Source: Microcebus murinus (Eukaryota > Chordata > Mammalia > Primates > Cheirogaleidae). Taken from it: 64,000 bases of DNA. Location of the stretch: NCBI RefSeq assembly GCF_040939455.1, contig NC_134119.1, forward strand, positions 16,356,501-16,420,500, read 5' to 3'. Shown piece by piece: positions 25,191-36,289 of the stretch. Position 1 is the stretch's first letter. The number at the start of each line of letters is the position of its first letter. The notes below the pieces were generated by a model that ran no database searches, had not been told where the DNA came from, and saw only the letters and a list, made by a program, of their open reading frames with translations. Position numbers and translations under genes: made by a program.

Positions 25191-25444
25191 AATAGAGGAA
25201 AATAAAGTGGTCCTCTTCCTAATAATATCTGTAGAGGTGGACTCCGGATGAATTAAAGAACATAAAAGTAAAACTAACATGTAAGAATGTTCGCTTATGG
25301 AGTTTAGGTGGAATAGGGAATGGAAGTTGGCTATGGGATAAGAAGGAATGGAATAATGAAGCAAGCGAGATGTCCCTTTCACAGGTCAAAGAGAACAGTG
25401 AGCCACAAAACCAGTGGACTGATCATTAAACCCTCAGCATCAAG
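25191..25444. other. Unassigned stretch
   Basis: A-rich sequence that may continue the HAL1-like fragment but is not recognisable. Confidence 0.35.
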
Positions 25445-25469
25445 AGACAGACAGACACACAGACAGATG
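25445..25469 (+). repeat. Short (ACAG)n-like tandem repeat
   Basis: About six imperfect ACAG/ACAC units. Small simple repeat. Confidence 0.6.
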
Positions 25470-25474
25470 AATAG

Positions 25475-25605
25475 GAGTTACTGAGACAGCCTACTATTTG
25501 TAGATCCTGTGCTAAAAGCTTTATGTCCAGCAACTCATTTACTTCTTACAATCAGCTGCAGGAGAAACTTCTGGTTCTCCTCATTTCCCAAACAATGAAA
25601 GAATG
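25475..25605 (-). repeat. MIR SINE, antisense
   Basis: 'cctactatttgtagatcctg' then 'tgctaaaagctttatg', 'caactcatttacttcttaca' and 'ttctcctcatttcccaaa' follow the MIR complement 'ctactatgtgccaggcactgtgctaagcgctttacatg...attatccccattttacaga'. Confidence 0.65.
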
Positions 25606-25609
25606 ATTC

Positions 25610-27500
25610 GTGGAGAGCAAGCAGTATGGCTGGCAGGTTTCGTCGCATGTAGGAATCAGGGCAGCCCGTCCTCAAATGCCCACACTCCTGACTGCCTTGC
25701 TGAAATCTCTTCATGGGAAGGCAGCACTGATCACGGACGAGCACACAGATAGATGTGTGCATTGCGTCACGATGCCACAGCTGTCACGTGGTTTGGCCAC
25801 TGCTCCTTCTGTTGGCTGTGCCACCCTGTACCTCACCAGAGACCTCATACATGGACCAAAGGAGACCCAGCCACGCAGCATCAGCGAGTGGCTTCCTCCA
25901 GCCTTTTTGAAACATGCCAGATACTTCCTATTGTGTGTGGTACAAACAAGCTGATACGATATGAAATATTTAAAACATCAGCATGCTGATCCACACTCCA
26001 AGTAAAAGTCTGCTCTCAAAAAAAAAAATAATGAAAACAAAGGAGCTGAGAAACAGCTATTCAGACAAAAACGAAATACTGACACAATGCCAATTTCAAC
26101 TTACAAAAAATAGACCACCTCTTGGAGGGTGAAATTTCCATGCCTGCAGGCAGTACTCCAACAAAGTGAGCATGGACCTGAAGCATGTGGTCTTAATAAA
26201 CCTCATTCCATATTCCTTAGATTACTATTAAAATAGGGTTACGAGAAGTGCCTCTTACAAACACAGGGCCTATTGCAAGTAATTATAAGGAAAAACAATA
26301 ATGTCTGCCTTTGTCATGAGGGCAGTTTACAATTAGCAGTAAATGCCATTGTGTCAATATTTGCATTAAGAGACTCGGCAGTAGAGAATCTGAGATACAA
26401 ATCAAATTTTGCAGGCAAAAGAAATTGGTAGTACTTCATGTTATCACTACTTCCTCTTAATAACCAGGGTAAACACCAGAGTCTCATCCTAAGAAAGGGA
26501 AGATTAAGCCAGCACTCCTTATCTATCTGCCATGAGAGACTCAAGGTGTTGGAATTAAGTCTGCAGGGTCACAGCATGAGATGACGATAATGCGCATAGA
26601 CAGCCCAGGCATCAATATTCCAAAAAGCGACTAGATAATTGCTTCATATCACATCTAACACACCATGATAAAGAATGTCAGAGTAATTACTCCTAGGATA
26701 CTGGGAACCACCACCACACTGCAATTATCATCGTGGTCTGGGTTGTGTTGTGTGTACGTGTGGGTCTTTTGCTGCTGCTATATTACCTCCTTGCAGATAT
26801 GTCACTCAGATTGGTAGATTTAGCTCTGGGGTTCCTTCTGAACTACAGAGATTGAAGTGCACCAATTTAATATTCACTTCTTAGTGGTAAAGGCTCGAAC
26901 CCATTTGACAAAGGCTGTCAAGAAGAGAAAGCTTTGAGAAATGAGCCTAGGCCTGTAAGTAGACTTTGGATGTTTTCAACATTCTCCAGTTATTCCAGCA
27001 TATTTTATTCCCGAGATTTCAAATAATGATGACAATTGAGACGAAGTCTCTATATAAAGGATGTTTTCAGCTTTGCCATGGAAATAGAAATAAAACTTCA
27101 GGAAATAAGGGAGTTGTCATTGACTTCATTTTCTTACTTTTATACTTCTCTGGGAGGGGATCACACCTGTAGAACTCATCACTGAGAGCTTCTGCAAGAC
27201 TTAGATAATGGAAAGTAAAGCAAGAGAAGAAAACGAAATCTTTTATGCTATGAGCCTTAAACTAGCATCTCCTGGCCAGTCTGGAAAGTCAGGAGTAAAC
27301 ATGATCAGAGCTCGTGGCATGTGACAGTCCATATGTTGCAGGTCTTCCTGCCTAACCTCAGATTAAGGGCCACTCCTGCCTCTACCATTAAAGCCAGCAG
27401 AAACGTGCAGCTCTTTGCAACACTCATCCCTTACATGAAATAGACAACAGACGGCTGCCAATAAAAATGCTGGCCTCTATCTGTAAAAGTCTTAGCTTTC
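25610..27500. other. Unassigned stretch, locally CpG-bearing
   Basis: 25640-25900 has more CG dinucleotides than its surroundings, including a CACGTG E-box core near 25786 and a 'gcgtcacg' sequence near 25764. Two overlapping open frames of 114 and 78 codons are unrecognised. 25990-27500 shows nothing nameable. Confidence 0.4.
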
Positions 27501-27504
27501 TCCT

Positions 27505-27770
27505 AACCATAGTAGTGACTGTTTATTGAGTAGTTATTATGTACTGTGTGCCAGGCATGGAAGTACTTGACATGTATTTACAGAAATCATCTTATTTAAT
27601 TCTCAGCCATTCCATGAGGTCATATTATTATCCCCATTTTATAGCTAAGAACCTTAAACATTAGGTGGTTTAGCAACCGGGTGAAGTTTCATAGCTACTA
27701 AGTAGGAATGCCGGGATTTAAACCTCAGAAGTCAGACTTGAGAGACCTTATAACTTGCAGGTGATGAGAG
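27505..27770 (-). repeat. Near full-length MIR SINE, antisense
   Basis: The best-preserved MIR in the window: 'tattatgtactgtgtgccag', 'acatgtatttacagaaatca', 'ccatgaggtcatattattat', 'ccccattttatagctaaga', 'catagctactaagtaggaat' and 'gccgggatttaaacctc' in correct order. These span the core through the tRNA-derived head on the minus strand. Confidence 0.85.
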
Positions 27771-28928
27771 AAGAGTTTACTATGACACTATGGTAAATCA
27801 ATTTACAGTTGACAACTGATAATCAGTTGATGAAAACCTCTCTTTCAAACAAGCACTGAATGCTTTATAACTCATAGCATGTATGTGCTGCACCAAATTT
27901 GCATTGGTCTAGATTTGCAATCCTGTTATCATTCAAAAAAAAAAAAAAAAAGGAAAGGGGGGAGTCAGGTTACACAGAGCCTCCAGACAAATGGAAGCTT
28001 AATTTCCTGTCATACAGATAATTAGGCACCAAATAGGTCCCTGAGGTAATTAAAAACATAATAAACCTAATGGAACAAGGGCCGCATCCTGGTTAAAGAG
28101 GAAAAAAAATAAAAGTAATAAATCATTAGCAAATCAGGAATTTTTCTCAACAGGTGGATTGTACTGGCATTCCTCAGAATCGGAAGTTGAGCTCTAAGTT
28201 GGCTGCGAAGGAGCCTAACATCACTGAAAGCAACAATACATCTGTTTTTATGTCTTTACAGAGAGGCCGCAACAGCCCTGAAGGCTGAGGGACTCAGAGC
28301 AATGTCATGTTCCTGGCATGTTAGTGTCTCACTGGTTACCAAGCAAGCAGAGGGAATGCCTGTGAAGCCCCTGGAGGAGTTGGAAAGCCAGTTTTCCAGG
28401 GCAGAAGAACCTCATTGCCCACCACATTTTCTTGAGGTGAGGGAGAGCTCAGAAACAGGAGACTAGAAGGTCACTGCATCACTTTCCCTGTTCTTGCTTA
28501 GACCTGGCCCTGTTGTCTCACAAGCTAATGACCACATTCTCCAGGCCCAGGGAGAACACAGCAGGCAGGAAGGGCTCAAAGCCCCTTAGCTACTAACCTG
28601 GACCTTCCATTCTCCATCATCTCACTGGTCTTGACTGGAAAGATTTCCTGTAAAAGCAAATAGCTACAAATCTTTTCTTAAAATCAACTTGGTGATCTAA
28701 GTTGCTAATTAAAAAATCATGGTGACTACATCACAACATGAGGACTGAAAGGAAATGATGAACAAAAGTTCACCTATGATAAAGAAGTGGCTTTATGGTA
28801 TGTTTTAATATCTCTTGATGTTCATCCTTTCTTATCACTTATGGAATTTTTCTGACTAAACTTGCTGGTTTATTTTTCCACGTACATTCTAGAAATCACA
28901 TATTTAGGTCAAAAATTCATGTTGGCAC
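27771..28928. other. Unassigned stretch with an A-run
   Basis: A run of about 18 A at 27934-27951 followed by a G-rich patch. No SINE or LINE body could be recognised upstream of the A-run. No gene. Confidence 0.4.
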
Positions 28929-28929
28929 T

Positions 28930-29417
28930 AAAAAGAAATCAGCTATCAAGCCATAAAAAGACATGAAAGAAACTTAAATGCATATTACTAAGTGAAAGAA
29001 GCCAGTCTAAACAGGCTTCATACTACATAGTTTCAACTATCTGACAATCCAGAAAAGGCTAAACTACGGAAAAGTACAAAAAAAAAAAAAAATCATTGGT
29101 TGCCTGAGACTGATGGGAAGGAGGGAGGAAAGGTAGGGGACGGGAGCATTTAGGGCAGTGAGACTACTCTGAATGATACTGGAATGGTGGATATACGTCA
29201 CTAGACATTTGTCCAACCTGTAGAATGTGCAACCTGAAGTAAACTATTGACTGTGGGTGACAATTTGTCCATGTAGGTTCATCAGTTGGGACCAGTGCAG
29301 CACTCTGCTTGGGATGTTGATAATGAGAGGAGCTATGCTTGTGTGGTGGAAGTGGGTATATGAGAAATCTCTGTTTCTTCAATTGGATTCTGCTGTAAAA
29401 ATAACACTTCCCTAAAA
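28930..29417 (+). mobile_element. L1M (MB/MC-type) 3' end
   Basis: 'agctatcaagccataaaaag', 'cttaaatgcatattactaag', 'catagtttcaactatctgac', 'tcattggttgcctgagac', 'ggtggatatacgtcactaga', 'ccatgtaggttcatcagttg' and 'gggatgttgataatgagagg' are in consensus order for an old L1M ORF2 end and 3' UTR. The element's tail is interrupted at about 29417 by a younger L1. No open ORF2 remains. Confidence 0.85.
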
Positions 29418-30377
29418 AACCTACAGAATGGGAGAAAATTTTTGCATCCTATGCAGCCGATAAGGGACTGATAACTAGAATATACTTAGAACTCACGAAA
29501 ATCAGGAAGAAAAAAATCAAATAACCCCATTAAAAAGTGGGCAAAGGACTTGAACAGAAACTTTTCTAAAGAAGACAGAAGAATGGCCAACAAACATATG
29601 AAAAAATGCTCAACATCTCTAATCATCAGGGAAATGCAAATCAAAACCATAATGAGATATCACTTAACCCCAGTTAGAATGGCCTTTATCAAAAAATCTC
29701 CAAACAATAAATGCTGGCATGGCTGCAGAGAGAGAGGAACACTCCTACACTGCTGGTGGGACTGCAAACTAGTTCAACCTCTGTGGAAAGCAATATGGAG
29801 ATATCTTAAAGTGATACAAGTGATTCTACCATTTGATCCAGCAATCCCATTGCTGGGCATCTACCCAAATGATCCAATGACACTCTACAAAAAAGACACC
29901 TGCACTCGAATGTTTATAGCAGCACAATTCATAATTGCAAGGCTGTGGAAACAGCCCAAGTGTCCATCAATCCAAGAATGGATTAATAAAATGTGGTATA
30001 TGTATACCATGGAGTACTATTCAGCTCTAAGAAACAATGGTGACATAGCACATCTTATATTTTCCTGGTTAGAGCTGGAACCCATACTACTAAGTGAAGT
30101 TTCCCAAGAATGGAAAAACAAGCACCACATATACTCACCAGCAAATTGGTATTAACTGAACAGCACCTAAGTGGTCACATAGGTACTACAGTAATAGGGT
30201 AGTGGGCAGGTGGGAGGGGGGAGGGGGGCAGGTATATACATACATAATGAGTGAGATGTGCACCATCTGGGGGATGGTCATGATGGAGACTCAGACTTGT
30301 GGGGGGCGGGGGGGAAATGGGCATTTATTGAAACCTTAAAATCTGTACCCCCATAATATGCCGAAATAAAAAAAAAA
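29418..30377 (+). mobile_element. Young L1 (strepsirrhine type), 5'-truncated
   Basis: It begins in ORF2 ('acctacagaatgggag') and runs without inversion to a poly-A at 30368-30377. The 3' UTR (30156-30367) carries a G-rich tract around 30205-30230, 'gtgcaccatctgggggatgg' and 'tgtacccccataatatgccg'. These match the 17.7 and 46.2 kb copies. About 960 bases of an L1 that is normally around 6 kb are present, a dead-on-arrival truncation. It sits in the A-rich tail of an older L1M. Clear target-site duplications were not found by eye. Confidence 0.9.
29550..30155 (+). pseudogene. L1 ORF2 C-terminal remnant (open for 201 codons)
   Basis: Conceptual translation gives the C-terminal domain of the L1 ORF2 protein (endonuclease-reverse transcriptase). 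The stretch has '[16 protein letters not shown]', '[14 protein letters not shown]', '[19 protein letters not shown]', the '[13 protein letters not shown]' motif, and ends in 'YSPANWY' before a TAA. The cysteine-bearing '[13 protein letters not shown]' segment is part of the family's C-terminal Cys-rich region. The open frame begins at a non-ATG codon after an in-frame stop, and both endonuclease and reverse transcriptase domains are absent. It is therefore a truncated remnant with no expected product. The good preservation suggests a relatively recent insertion. Confidence 0.9.
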
Positions 30378-30379
30378 GA

Positions 30380-31205
30380 TACAAAATAACTTTACAGTGT
30401 TAAGAAAGACAATGGTATAAATTAAAAGTAAATAAGACACACACACAAAAAAAAACAGTCTAATATTTTTAAAAATTCATATTGCTATTATATTGGAAGC
30501 ATACTGAATCTATTTCTTAAAGGAAATTAACATTTATGAAGTTGAGCCCTGCCATTCAAGAACACTGTATCTTTCATTCGCTCAAGTCCTTTCTTCATGA
30601 CCTTCAGGATATTTTAATGTTTTTGTATGTAGATCTTGCAAATTTTTTTTTTTTTTAGGGGAGTTAATACAGTTGTATATCTTGCAAATTTTTAAAATAT
30701 AGTTTATTCTTTGGTATATTACATTTTTAATGGGGTTTCTCTTTCTGTTATATATGCACTTTGTTTATTACTTATACAGGAAGTTTACTGACATTTTCAC
30801 AGTAATATTATACACAACCATGTTACTAAACATTCTTATTACACAGTTTTTTTCTCAGCTGATTCCCTTGTAATTTCTATGTACACAATAATATTGAAAG
30901 TACCTCAAGAATAACTGTAAATTACTGTAAACATAACAAATGTCTTTGTTGTATTCCTTCCATGGAAATGTTTCCAGTGTTTTCCTGTGAAACATAAGGG
31001 TGGCTCTTGTGTTGAGACTGGTATGTTTTACTACGTTGAGAAAGAATCCATCTATTGCTTTATATACTCTGACTTTTAAGCCAGGTAGATACAGTACCCA
31101 GTCAAAACCAATACATACAATTTTAAAAGAAAAATCAATTAATGCTTTATTTCCGTGGCAAATGGCAGGTTTTATGTTTCAAGAGGGTACAAGGAAAGCA
31201 AATTC
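30380..31205. other. Unassigned AT-rich stretch
   Basis: A T-run of about 15 lies at 30641-30656. A short CA patch near 30437-30448 is included. No recognised element or gene. Confidence 0.4.
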
Positions 31206-31209
31206 ACAC

Positions 31210-31402
31210 AGTCGTTCTCATTTTTCAGTGTGGTCCCTGGACCAGCAGGGCCAGCCTCACTTGAGAACTTGCTAGAAATGAAAATGCTAAGGCCCCACCC
31301 CAGACCACTCAGTCTCTGGGGATGGACTGGCCTAGTAATCTGTGATTTAACTAGCCCCCCAGCGGATTCCAATGTGTGTTAAAGCTAGGGAACCACTGGC
31401 TT
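31210..31402 (+). mobile_element. MER5A (hAT-Charlie) MITE
   Basis: A near-complete copy: 'gtggtccctggaccagcagg', 'cttgagaacttgctagaaat', 'gccccaccccagaccactca', 'tctggggatggactggccta' and 'ggaaccactggctta', in the order of the MER5A consensus. About 190 bases, the expected length. Non-coding; it moved by Charlie transposase in trans in early placental mammals. Confidence 0.9.
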
Positions 31403-31690
31403 AGCTGTAGTAATATGTCAAATAGACAACAAGGGCATTTTAAGGAATTAGTAGGGAAGAGCTACAACTGACATTCAATTCACAACCAAATGGGGCCACA
31501 GACGAAGATTCACTAAAAGGGTACTACAATAAAATCTTTCATCCGCCCCAAAGTTTGCCCTTCTCCAATCAGAAAGACACACTCCCTTTTTCCTTAAATT
31601 GAATGTTTAATCCCAAATTCTCACTTTGTTTAAATAGTAATGCAGAGACATTGCATCACCATGAGGTTTCTGTTGATAGTGGTATGTTTT
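31403..31690. other. Unassigned stretch
   Basis: Nothing recognised between MER5A and the LTR-like element. Confidence 0.4.
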
Positions 31691-31694
31691 TATT

Positions 31695-32090
31695 TAGGGC
31701 TCTCACAGAAGCAGACCCTGAAAGGAAAACTCAGTGCTAGTAGTGTACTTGCGTGATGGCCCCAGGAAGCACCAATTAAAAAGAAAAAAAGGAAGTGAAA
31801 CAGGGAAGAGAAAGCAACCAACCATTTGCCATGAAGACAGATGATTCAGAGGACAATGGGGATTAGTCCTGCTGGGAAGTTCTTGGGAAAGGTGCAAGCA
31901 CAGGCCACAAAATGATCTCACCCTGGGGGAGAAGTGAGGTATTTATACACCATCCTCAGAACATCACTGGGTGAGTGCTGCTCCTAGGGGAGTTAATCCC
32001 CTAGCACTGTGGGCTTGAGGGTTTTCTGCAGTTGGGAGAAAGAATCCTCAGGCACAGGGATGCAGATGGTGGCGGCTGGAAGTCAAGCTG
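31695..32090 (+). repeat. LTR-like interspersed repeat, second copy
   Basis: The opening 'agaagcagaccctgaaagg', then 'gatggccccaggaagcacc' and 'agtgaaacagggaagagaa' match the copy at 58850 ('aaaagcagaccctgaaaca', 'gaccccagaaagcaca') and, more distantly, that at 16855. Orientation is the same in all three. A possible ERVL LTR33-type element; the name is uncertain. No coding content. Confidence 0.5.
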
Positions 32091-32940
32091 GAGTGCACAG
32101 AGAGGTCGAGGATTGCAGGAGGCCACTGACACTGTCTGCTGCATCCACCCGGCCACTGGAAGTTAGTCTGTGACCGTGTGGCCCCCTACCCTGGCACATA
32201 AGCATCGTTTTGTATGTGTGATTAGCAAGCTCTGTCTTGGAAAGGCTGGCACCAGCCCATCTGATAAAGGCATCTGTAGAGGCGGCTATTCCTTTTAGCT
32301 GAGCTGTAAGATTAAGAAAGCTACATGCATAGGCATGGGCAGGTCTGTACAGCCAAGAGATGAAGCACTGCAGGGGAAAACACCGCACAAGGGCAATAGG
32401 GGTGAGGAGGAAAGCGGAAGCAGAGAATGAAGAAAACAACATCACAATTTTACTAATAGCCAGCCCCGCCACTCCTGGGGCACTGCCACAGCAACCTGTT
32501 CTAGCCTGTGCCACAGGAAGGTGGCCAGGGCACCCGGCAGGGGTACAAATGCCCTCTGTGGGCACATCACCTGAGTAAGCAGACATGAAGAAATGTGGGC
32601 GTCTGATGTGACCCAGCTCATTAGTGGAGAAACAGGGATTCGAAAACAACAGTACAACCCCTTCACCTAAACTCTTTATTGTATTTGCTTAGGATTTTTC
32701 TCTAAACATTCACTTTTTTTTTTTTTTTAGCCTCATCCTTGTCTGTAATATCAATGAAATCATTGGTTGGAGTTTACCTATTTTGCTCCAAAACACATGA
32801 AAATAAATGCATGATTATTTCTAAAAAGCTATTCCATAATAGCTCAAATACCGCAAGTGGTAAAAACAGACAGTATTTCTCCTTTCTAAGCTCTATAATT
32901 TGCTTTCTTTCTAGGATGCCCAAGAAATAGACACACACAC
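32091..32940. other. GC-richer block with overlapping open frames
   Basis: About 32090-32570 is visibly richer in G and C than its surroundings. On the minus strand an open frame spans 32083-32649 (188 codons; the first ATG gives 167 codons, from 32586). It is Cys/Ser/Ala rich with hydrophobic patches and has no motif I recognise. On the plus strand a 72-codon frame overlaps. Because stops are AT-rich, long frames in a GC-rich patch are expected by chance, so I do not call a gene. A T-run of about 18 lies at 32711-32729. Confidence 0.45.
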
Positions 32941-32941
32941 A

Positions 32942-33110
32942 GACCAGAGGTTTTCCAACTTTTGCTTGAGTGATAATAGACTGCTGAATGCTTTAAAAAT
33001 ACATGTAGACCTGGCCCCCACTCCCAGGAACTCTGAGGCAGAGAATGAGACCCAGGAGACTGAATTTTTAACAGGTATCCCAGGTAAATTTAATGAATTA
33101 GCCATGGGAC
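32942..33110 (-). repeat. MER5/MER58-like hAT-Charlie fragment
   Basis: 'agaggttttccaacttttgc', 'gacctggcccccactcccag', 'gaactctgaggcagagaatg' and 'tttttaacaggtatcccagg' resemble the antisense MER5/MER58 layout ('..ctgggccccacccccagagtttctgattcag..atttctaacaagttcccagg'). Subfamily and strand are uncertain. Confidence 0.6.
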
Positions 33111-34775
33111 ACACCGAAGGAACGCTCCTATGGGGTAAAATCTTTGGAGTAGTTCGGAAAAGTCTTTAAGATAATACCCAGTTAGAAAATTGCTCCGGAG
33201 TTTAAAAATTATGTGAGTTATTTAAAAACCAGATTGGCGGAGGCGGTATCTTCCACAACACTCATGTAGGGGAAGGGGAGAGGAGCACAAATGCCCACGG
33301 CATGAAGGATATAAACAGGAGACTTCTTGCAGCCCCAGGGGTTTTGGGAACATGGCATTAGGAAGAAGCATGGACACTTTTCTGCAAGAAAGCAGACTCT
33401 TGTGGGGATTAAGTGAGAGATTACAAGATAAATAGGTTCCTACCCCAAACCAGAACCACTCTGCAGAAAATGGAATAGGACTGCTTTTTCCTTTTTTCCA
33501 ATAATGAGTTTTGTGATGATGCTAAGAGGCTGGATAAAAATTGAGACTCGAGGAACATTAGCCTTGATACATAATCTGCCCATTAAATACGCTCCCTGTA
33601 CTTTCTCTGTTATTCATATTTCTTCACGTATAATAGCATTTTGTTAAGAGGGCTTCTGAGTTAAGAAGTTGTATGGATAGCCTGAAAGGAAAGAGAACAG
33701 AGGACTCTGGATCCAGAGGGTATGCTAGGAGGAATGTGTCACTGAAGTCAAAGCGTGACCTTGAACTGGGGAGTAGAGTCAGAGAAAGGATGGCACTGAT
33801 ACCTTCCTGGGTGTGGGAGGGATAAATATTTATAGAGAAAGGTTTTTGCATAGGATTGATATGAACTGGTAGAATATACCACACTTACTTTATTTTCTCT
33901 TTCCCCTCTCTCTCTTCAAGAAATAACATTTTTGCCTTAACAGCCCATCAACTCAGCTGCTGTGGCTTCCAGGGTGAATTTTCTACGATTGCAAGAGAAG
34001 TCAGGTGAGAGGTGAGGCCATTTTCTGTAGTCAGAACTCCAGGAGATATTTTCTACTAGGTAACAAATATCTCTCAACCTTGACAGAACTTGATTACAAT
34101 AGTTTAGTCCTAAACACAATGTCAGAACAGATATTTCTCCTGAGGATATAAAGAGGTAAACAACTTGAACTGCGGTTTGCAAACTGTGGAGCTGTCTCAA
34201 GGTTTACAGGACATGTCTTTTCTCCCAACCCGTTTTCCACACTGCAGCGAGACAGAAAGGCCACTATCTAAATAAACAGAAAGCCAGTGGACACTTCGGG
34301 TTACAATGTGACATTTTGCTTCCAAAGATATATGAGAAGTGGAATTCTAGCAGGCAGGCTCATGAGTAGTGCAGAGAGACTTTGGAAGTCATCTAATTCC
34401 ACCATGTGAATAATTGCACACTTCTTGCCAAGGATTTATAACCTTCTATATGTATATATAATCTGCATTTTTAGAGCAAGCACTCTGTTACATATATTCA
34501 TCCAAATTGATATTTTTCTATCTGTGAGGTCAAGGAAAATGCCAAGAGTCTGGAGAGCGAAGTCTATATATAGCAGGCACTCATGACATGCCTCCAAGGG
34601 CCCAGCTGAGTAAAGTCACAGAGCAAGCACATGGCGAATTCTCAGCTGATTACCTGATTGTCTGGTTAACTGAAGAAAGGTAGAATCAGTGACAAACCAT
34701 GATGTCAACTCCAATCAGAGACTTATTTTGAATTCATGGGGAAAAAAAGCTATCAAAGAGACTAAAACTTAGTAT
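33111..34775. other. Unassigned non-coding stretch
   Basis: Open frames of 86-87 codons on the minus strand (33624-33884, 33937-34200) are unrecognised. A MIR-like patch may exist near 34590-34640 but is too weak to call. Confidence 0.4.
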
Positions 34776-34779
34776 CTTT

Positions 34780-34850
34780 GTTAATTCATTTATTCATTCA
34801 ATAAATATATATTCACACTTCCTCACTCTGCTTTGTGAATGGGGCTAAGA
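34780..34850 (-). repeat. Possible L2 3'-end fragment, antisense
   Basis: 'taattcatttattcattcaa' followed by 'taaatatatattcacacttc' looks like the complement of the L2 terminus ('ttcattcattcaacaaatatttattgagc'). Short and weak. Confidence 0.35.
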
Positions 34851-34890
34851 CCTGGCATTCTCCCTTGGCCAGCAGCTCCCTGTTAGGCTC

Positions 34891-34909
34891 TAGCCCTAGG
34901 GGGCGCTAG
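34891..34909 (+). promoter_or_regulatory. CTCF-type binding motif
   Basis: The sequence 'tagccctagggggcgctag' aligns without gaps to the vertebrate CTCF core (consensus form 'tggccaccagggggcgcta'), including the near-invariant AGGGGGCGC block. CTCF is the zinc-finger architectural protein that binds such sites at insulators and loop anchors; the motif points along the plus strand. It sits in otherwise unannotated sequence, outside any repeat I recognise. Motif match is seen; occupancy is inference. Confidence 0.7.
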
Positions 34910-35594
34910 AGGGAGAGGGCAAGGCAGGAAGAGTTCAGAAAGGAATCGAACTCGCACTTTCTTTTCCCTTGAGCCTCCTCCCAGTCTCCCTTTTCCCCCT
35001 GGCACTGGAAGAACATTTTCTTAGCAGCAGTTTATTTCATGTTGTGCTTCCTGCAATACTTGTAGCGCAAGTCTCATGGCATGTGGCCCAGAGACTTCAG
35101 CCCACACCAGCCAGCAAGCCCTCCTCAGAGGGTGGGGTCTCTGCCCCACAGGTCCCTCCTCTGAGCTCAAAAACACAACTTTCCTCTTCAGGGGTCAGAG
35201 TTTCAGCTCAACAAAAGTCATTTTGATCTCTTCCCTCAAGGTGATGGCTGTTTCCTGCACTCACTGCCTCTAACACCTTAGAGACCTCTTTTCACACCTT
35301 TCAGTTAGCTGGTTAACACACTCTTTATATAAGGATATATAATTCTATATATCCCTTTCAGTTGCCTTGTTCACATTCTTTTTGTTAAATAAAATAATGA
35401 GATTGTGCTGTCACAGAAGCATAGAAATAAAAAGTTTGAACAAGAGAAGTCAAATAAGAAAAGGCCAAATAATTGACCAGCCATTCGATGTAGCAAGAAG
35501 GAAGGTTAGGGTGACAATGAGTAGATGTCAGTGTACTGATGGGGTTGGGAGCCCAAGGGAGACGGTGGAAAGTAGTTGGATTACAAATGTATTT
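34910..35594. other. Unassigned stretch
   Basis: Two overlapping plus-strand frames of 85 and 65 codons (34969-35273) are unrecognised. No gene called. Confidence 0.4.
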
Positions 35595-35595
35595 G

Positions 35596-36172
35596 TGTTG
35601 GGACTCAGAAACCAGTACCCCAAAATATGGCACATTGACATGCCCAACTGAAGCAGCAGCTTCAAGGTGTTTTTGGCCACATATCTACCGCCACCCACTT
35701 CTCAATTCTCTGTCTCTCCCAAAGCACAGGATGAAGTTGGTGTTGGTCTCTGAAATTTCCTATCTGCCTAAAGTTTGGACCCGCCAAAAAAGTAAGCAAT
35801 CATTTCCGGTCCCCTTCTGGGTTTTCATTAACTGTGCTCATATTGCAAGGAGAAGGACTGAAGTCTGTCAACATACCTGGGCAGGCTTGTCACAAACCAT
35901 TGTCTGCTCTGTGGGCCCAACAGACTTTGTCCTGGGCCACTGTATGTTCTTCAAGCGCATTGAAATCCCCTAAAAATCATTTACTACCCCCGTAAGATCA
36001 TTCATGTGCCCCACCTCGCTCCTTTATCCCAAGAAGAAGTGCATGTAAGCATCTGCACCCCATTGTGTGATGGGGTAATCACTCTGTGGTTCACCCTGTA
36101 TAGGTTAAGAAATTTGTATACCATTTGTCTTATGAATCTGCTTTTTCTTGGCTGATTTTCAGTGAAATTTCA
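35596..36172 (+). repeat. ERVL-type LTR, MER21-like
   Basis: Starts TG ('tgttgggactcagaaaccag', 'taccccaaaatatggcacat') and ends near 'ggctgattttcagtgaaatt' with CA at 36171-36172. 'ccgctcctttatccc'-like text and 'atgggg' repeats occur inside. The start and end resemble MER21/MER74-group ERVL LTRs as I remember them. Length (about 580 bases) is within range. No flanking internal region and no target duplication found by eye. A 144-codon open frame across its 5' half (35539-35973) is judged incidental. Confidence 0.45.
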
Positions 36173-36289
36173 AAGGATGAAGGGAGACTTTCCCCTTGGG
36201 CCCTACGTTTTGGAGATTGAATTTATAAGAAAACTTAGGTAAGATTGTGTACGTAATGACCCCAGTGTTTTCAGCCTTAGGAAAGAGTA

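Noticed and set aside
27934..27951. A-run as a possible retroposon tail
   Set aside because: No SINE, LINE or processed-gene body could be recognised upstream of it.
35539..35973. 144-codon plus-strand frame
   Set aside because: Covers the 5' half of a MER21-like LTR with no known product; treated as incidental.
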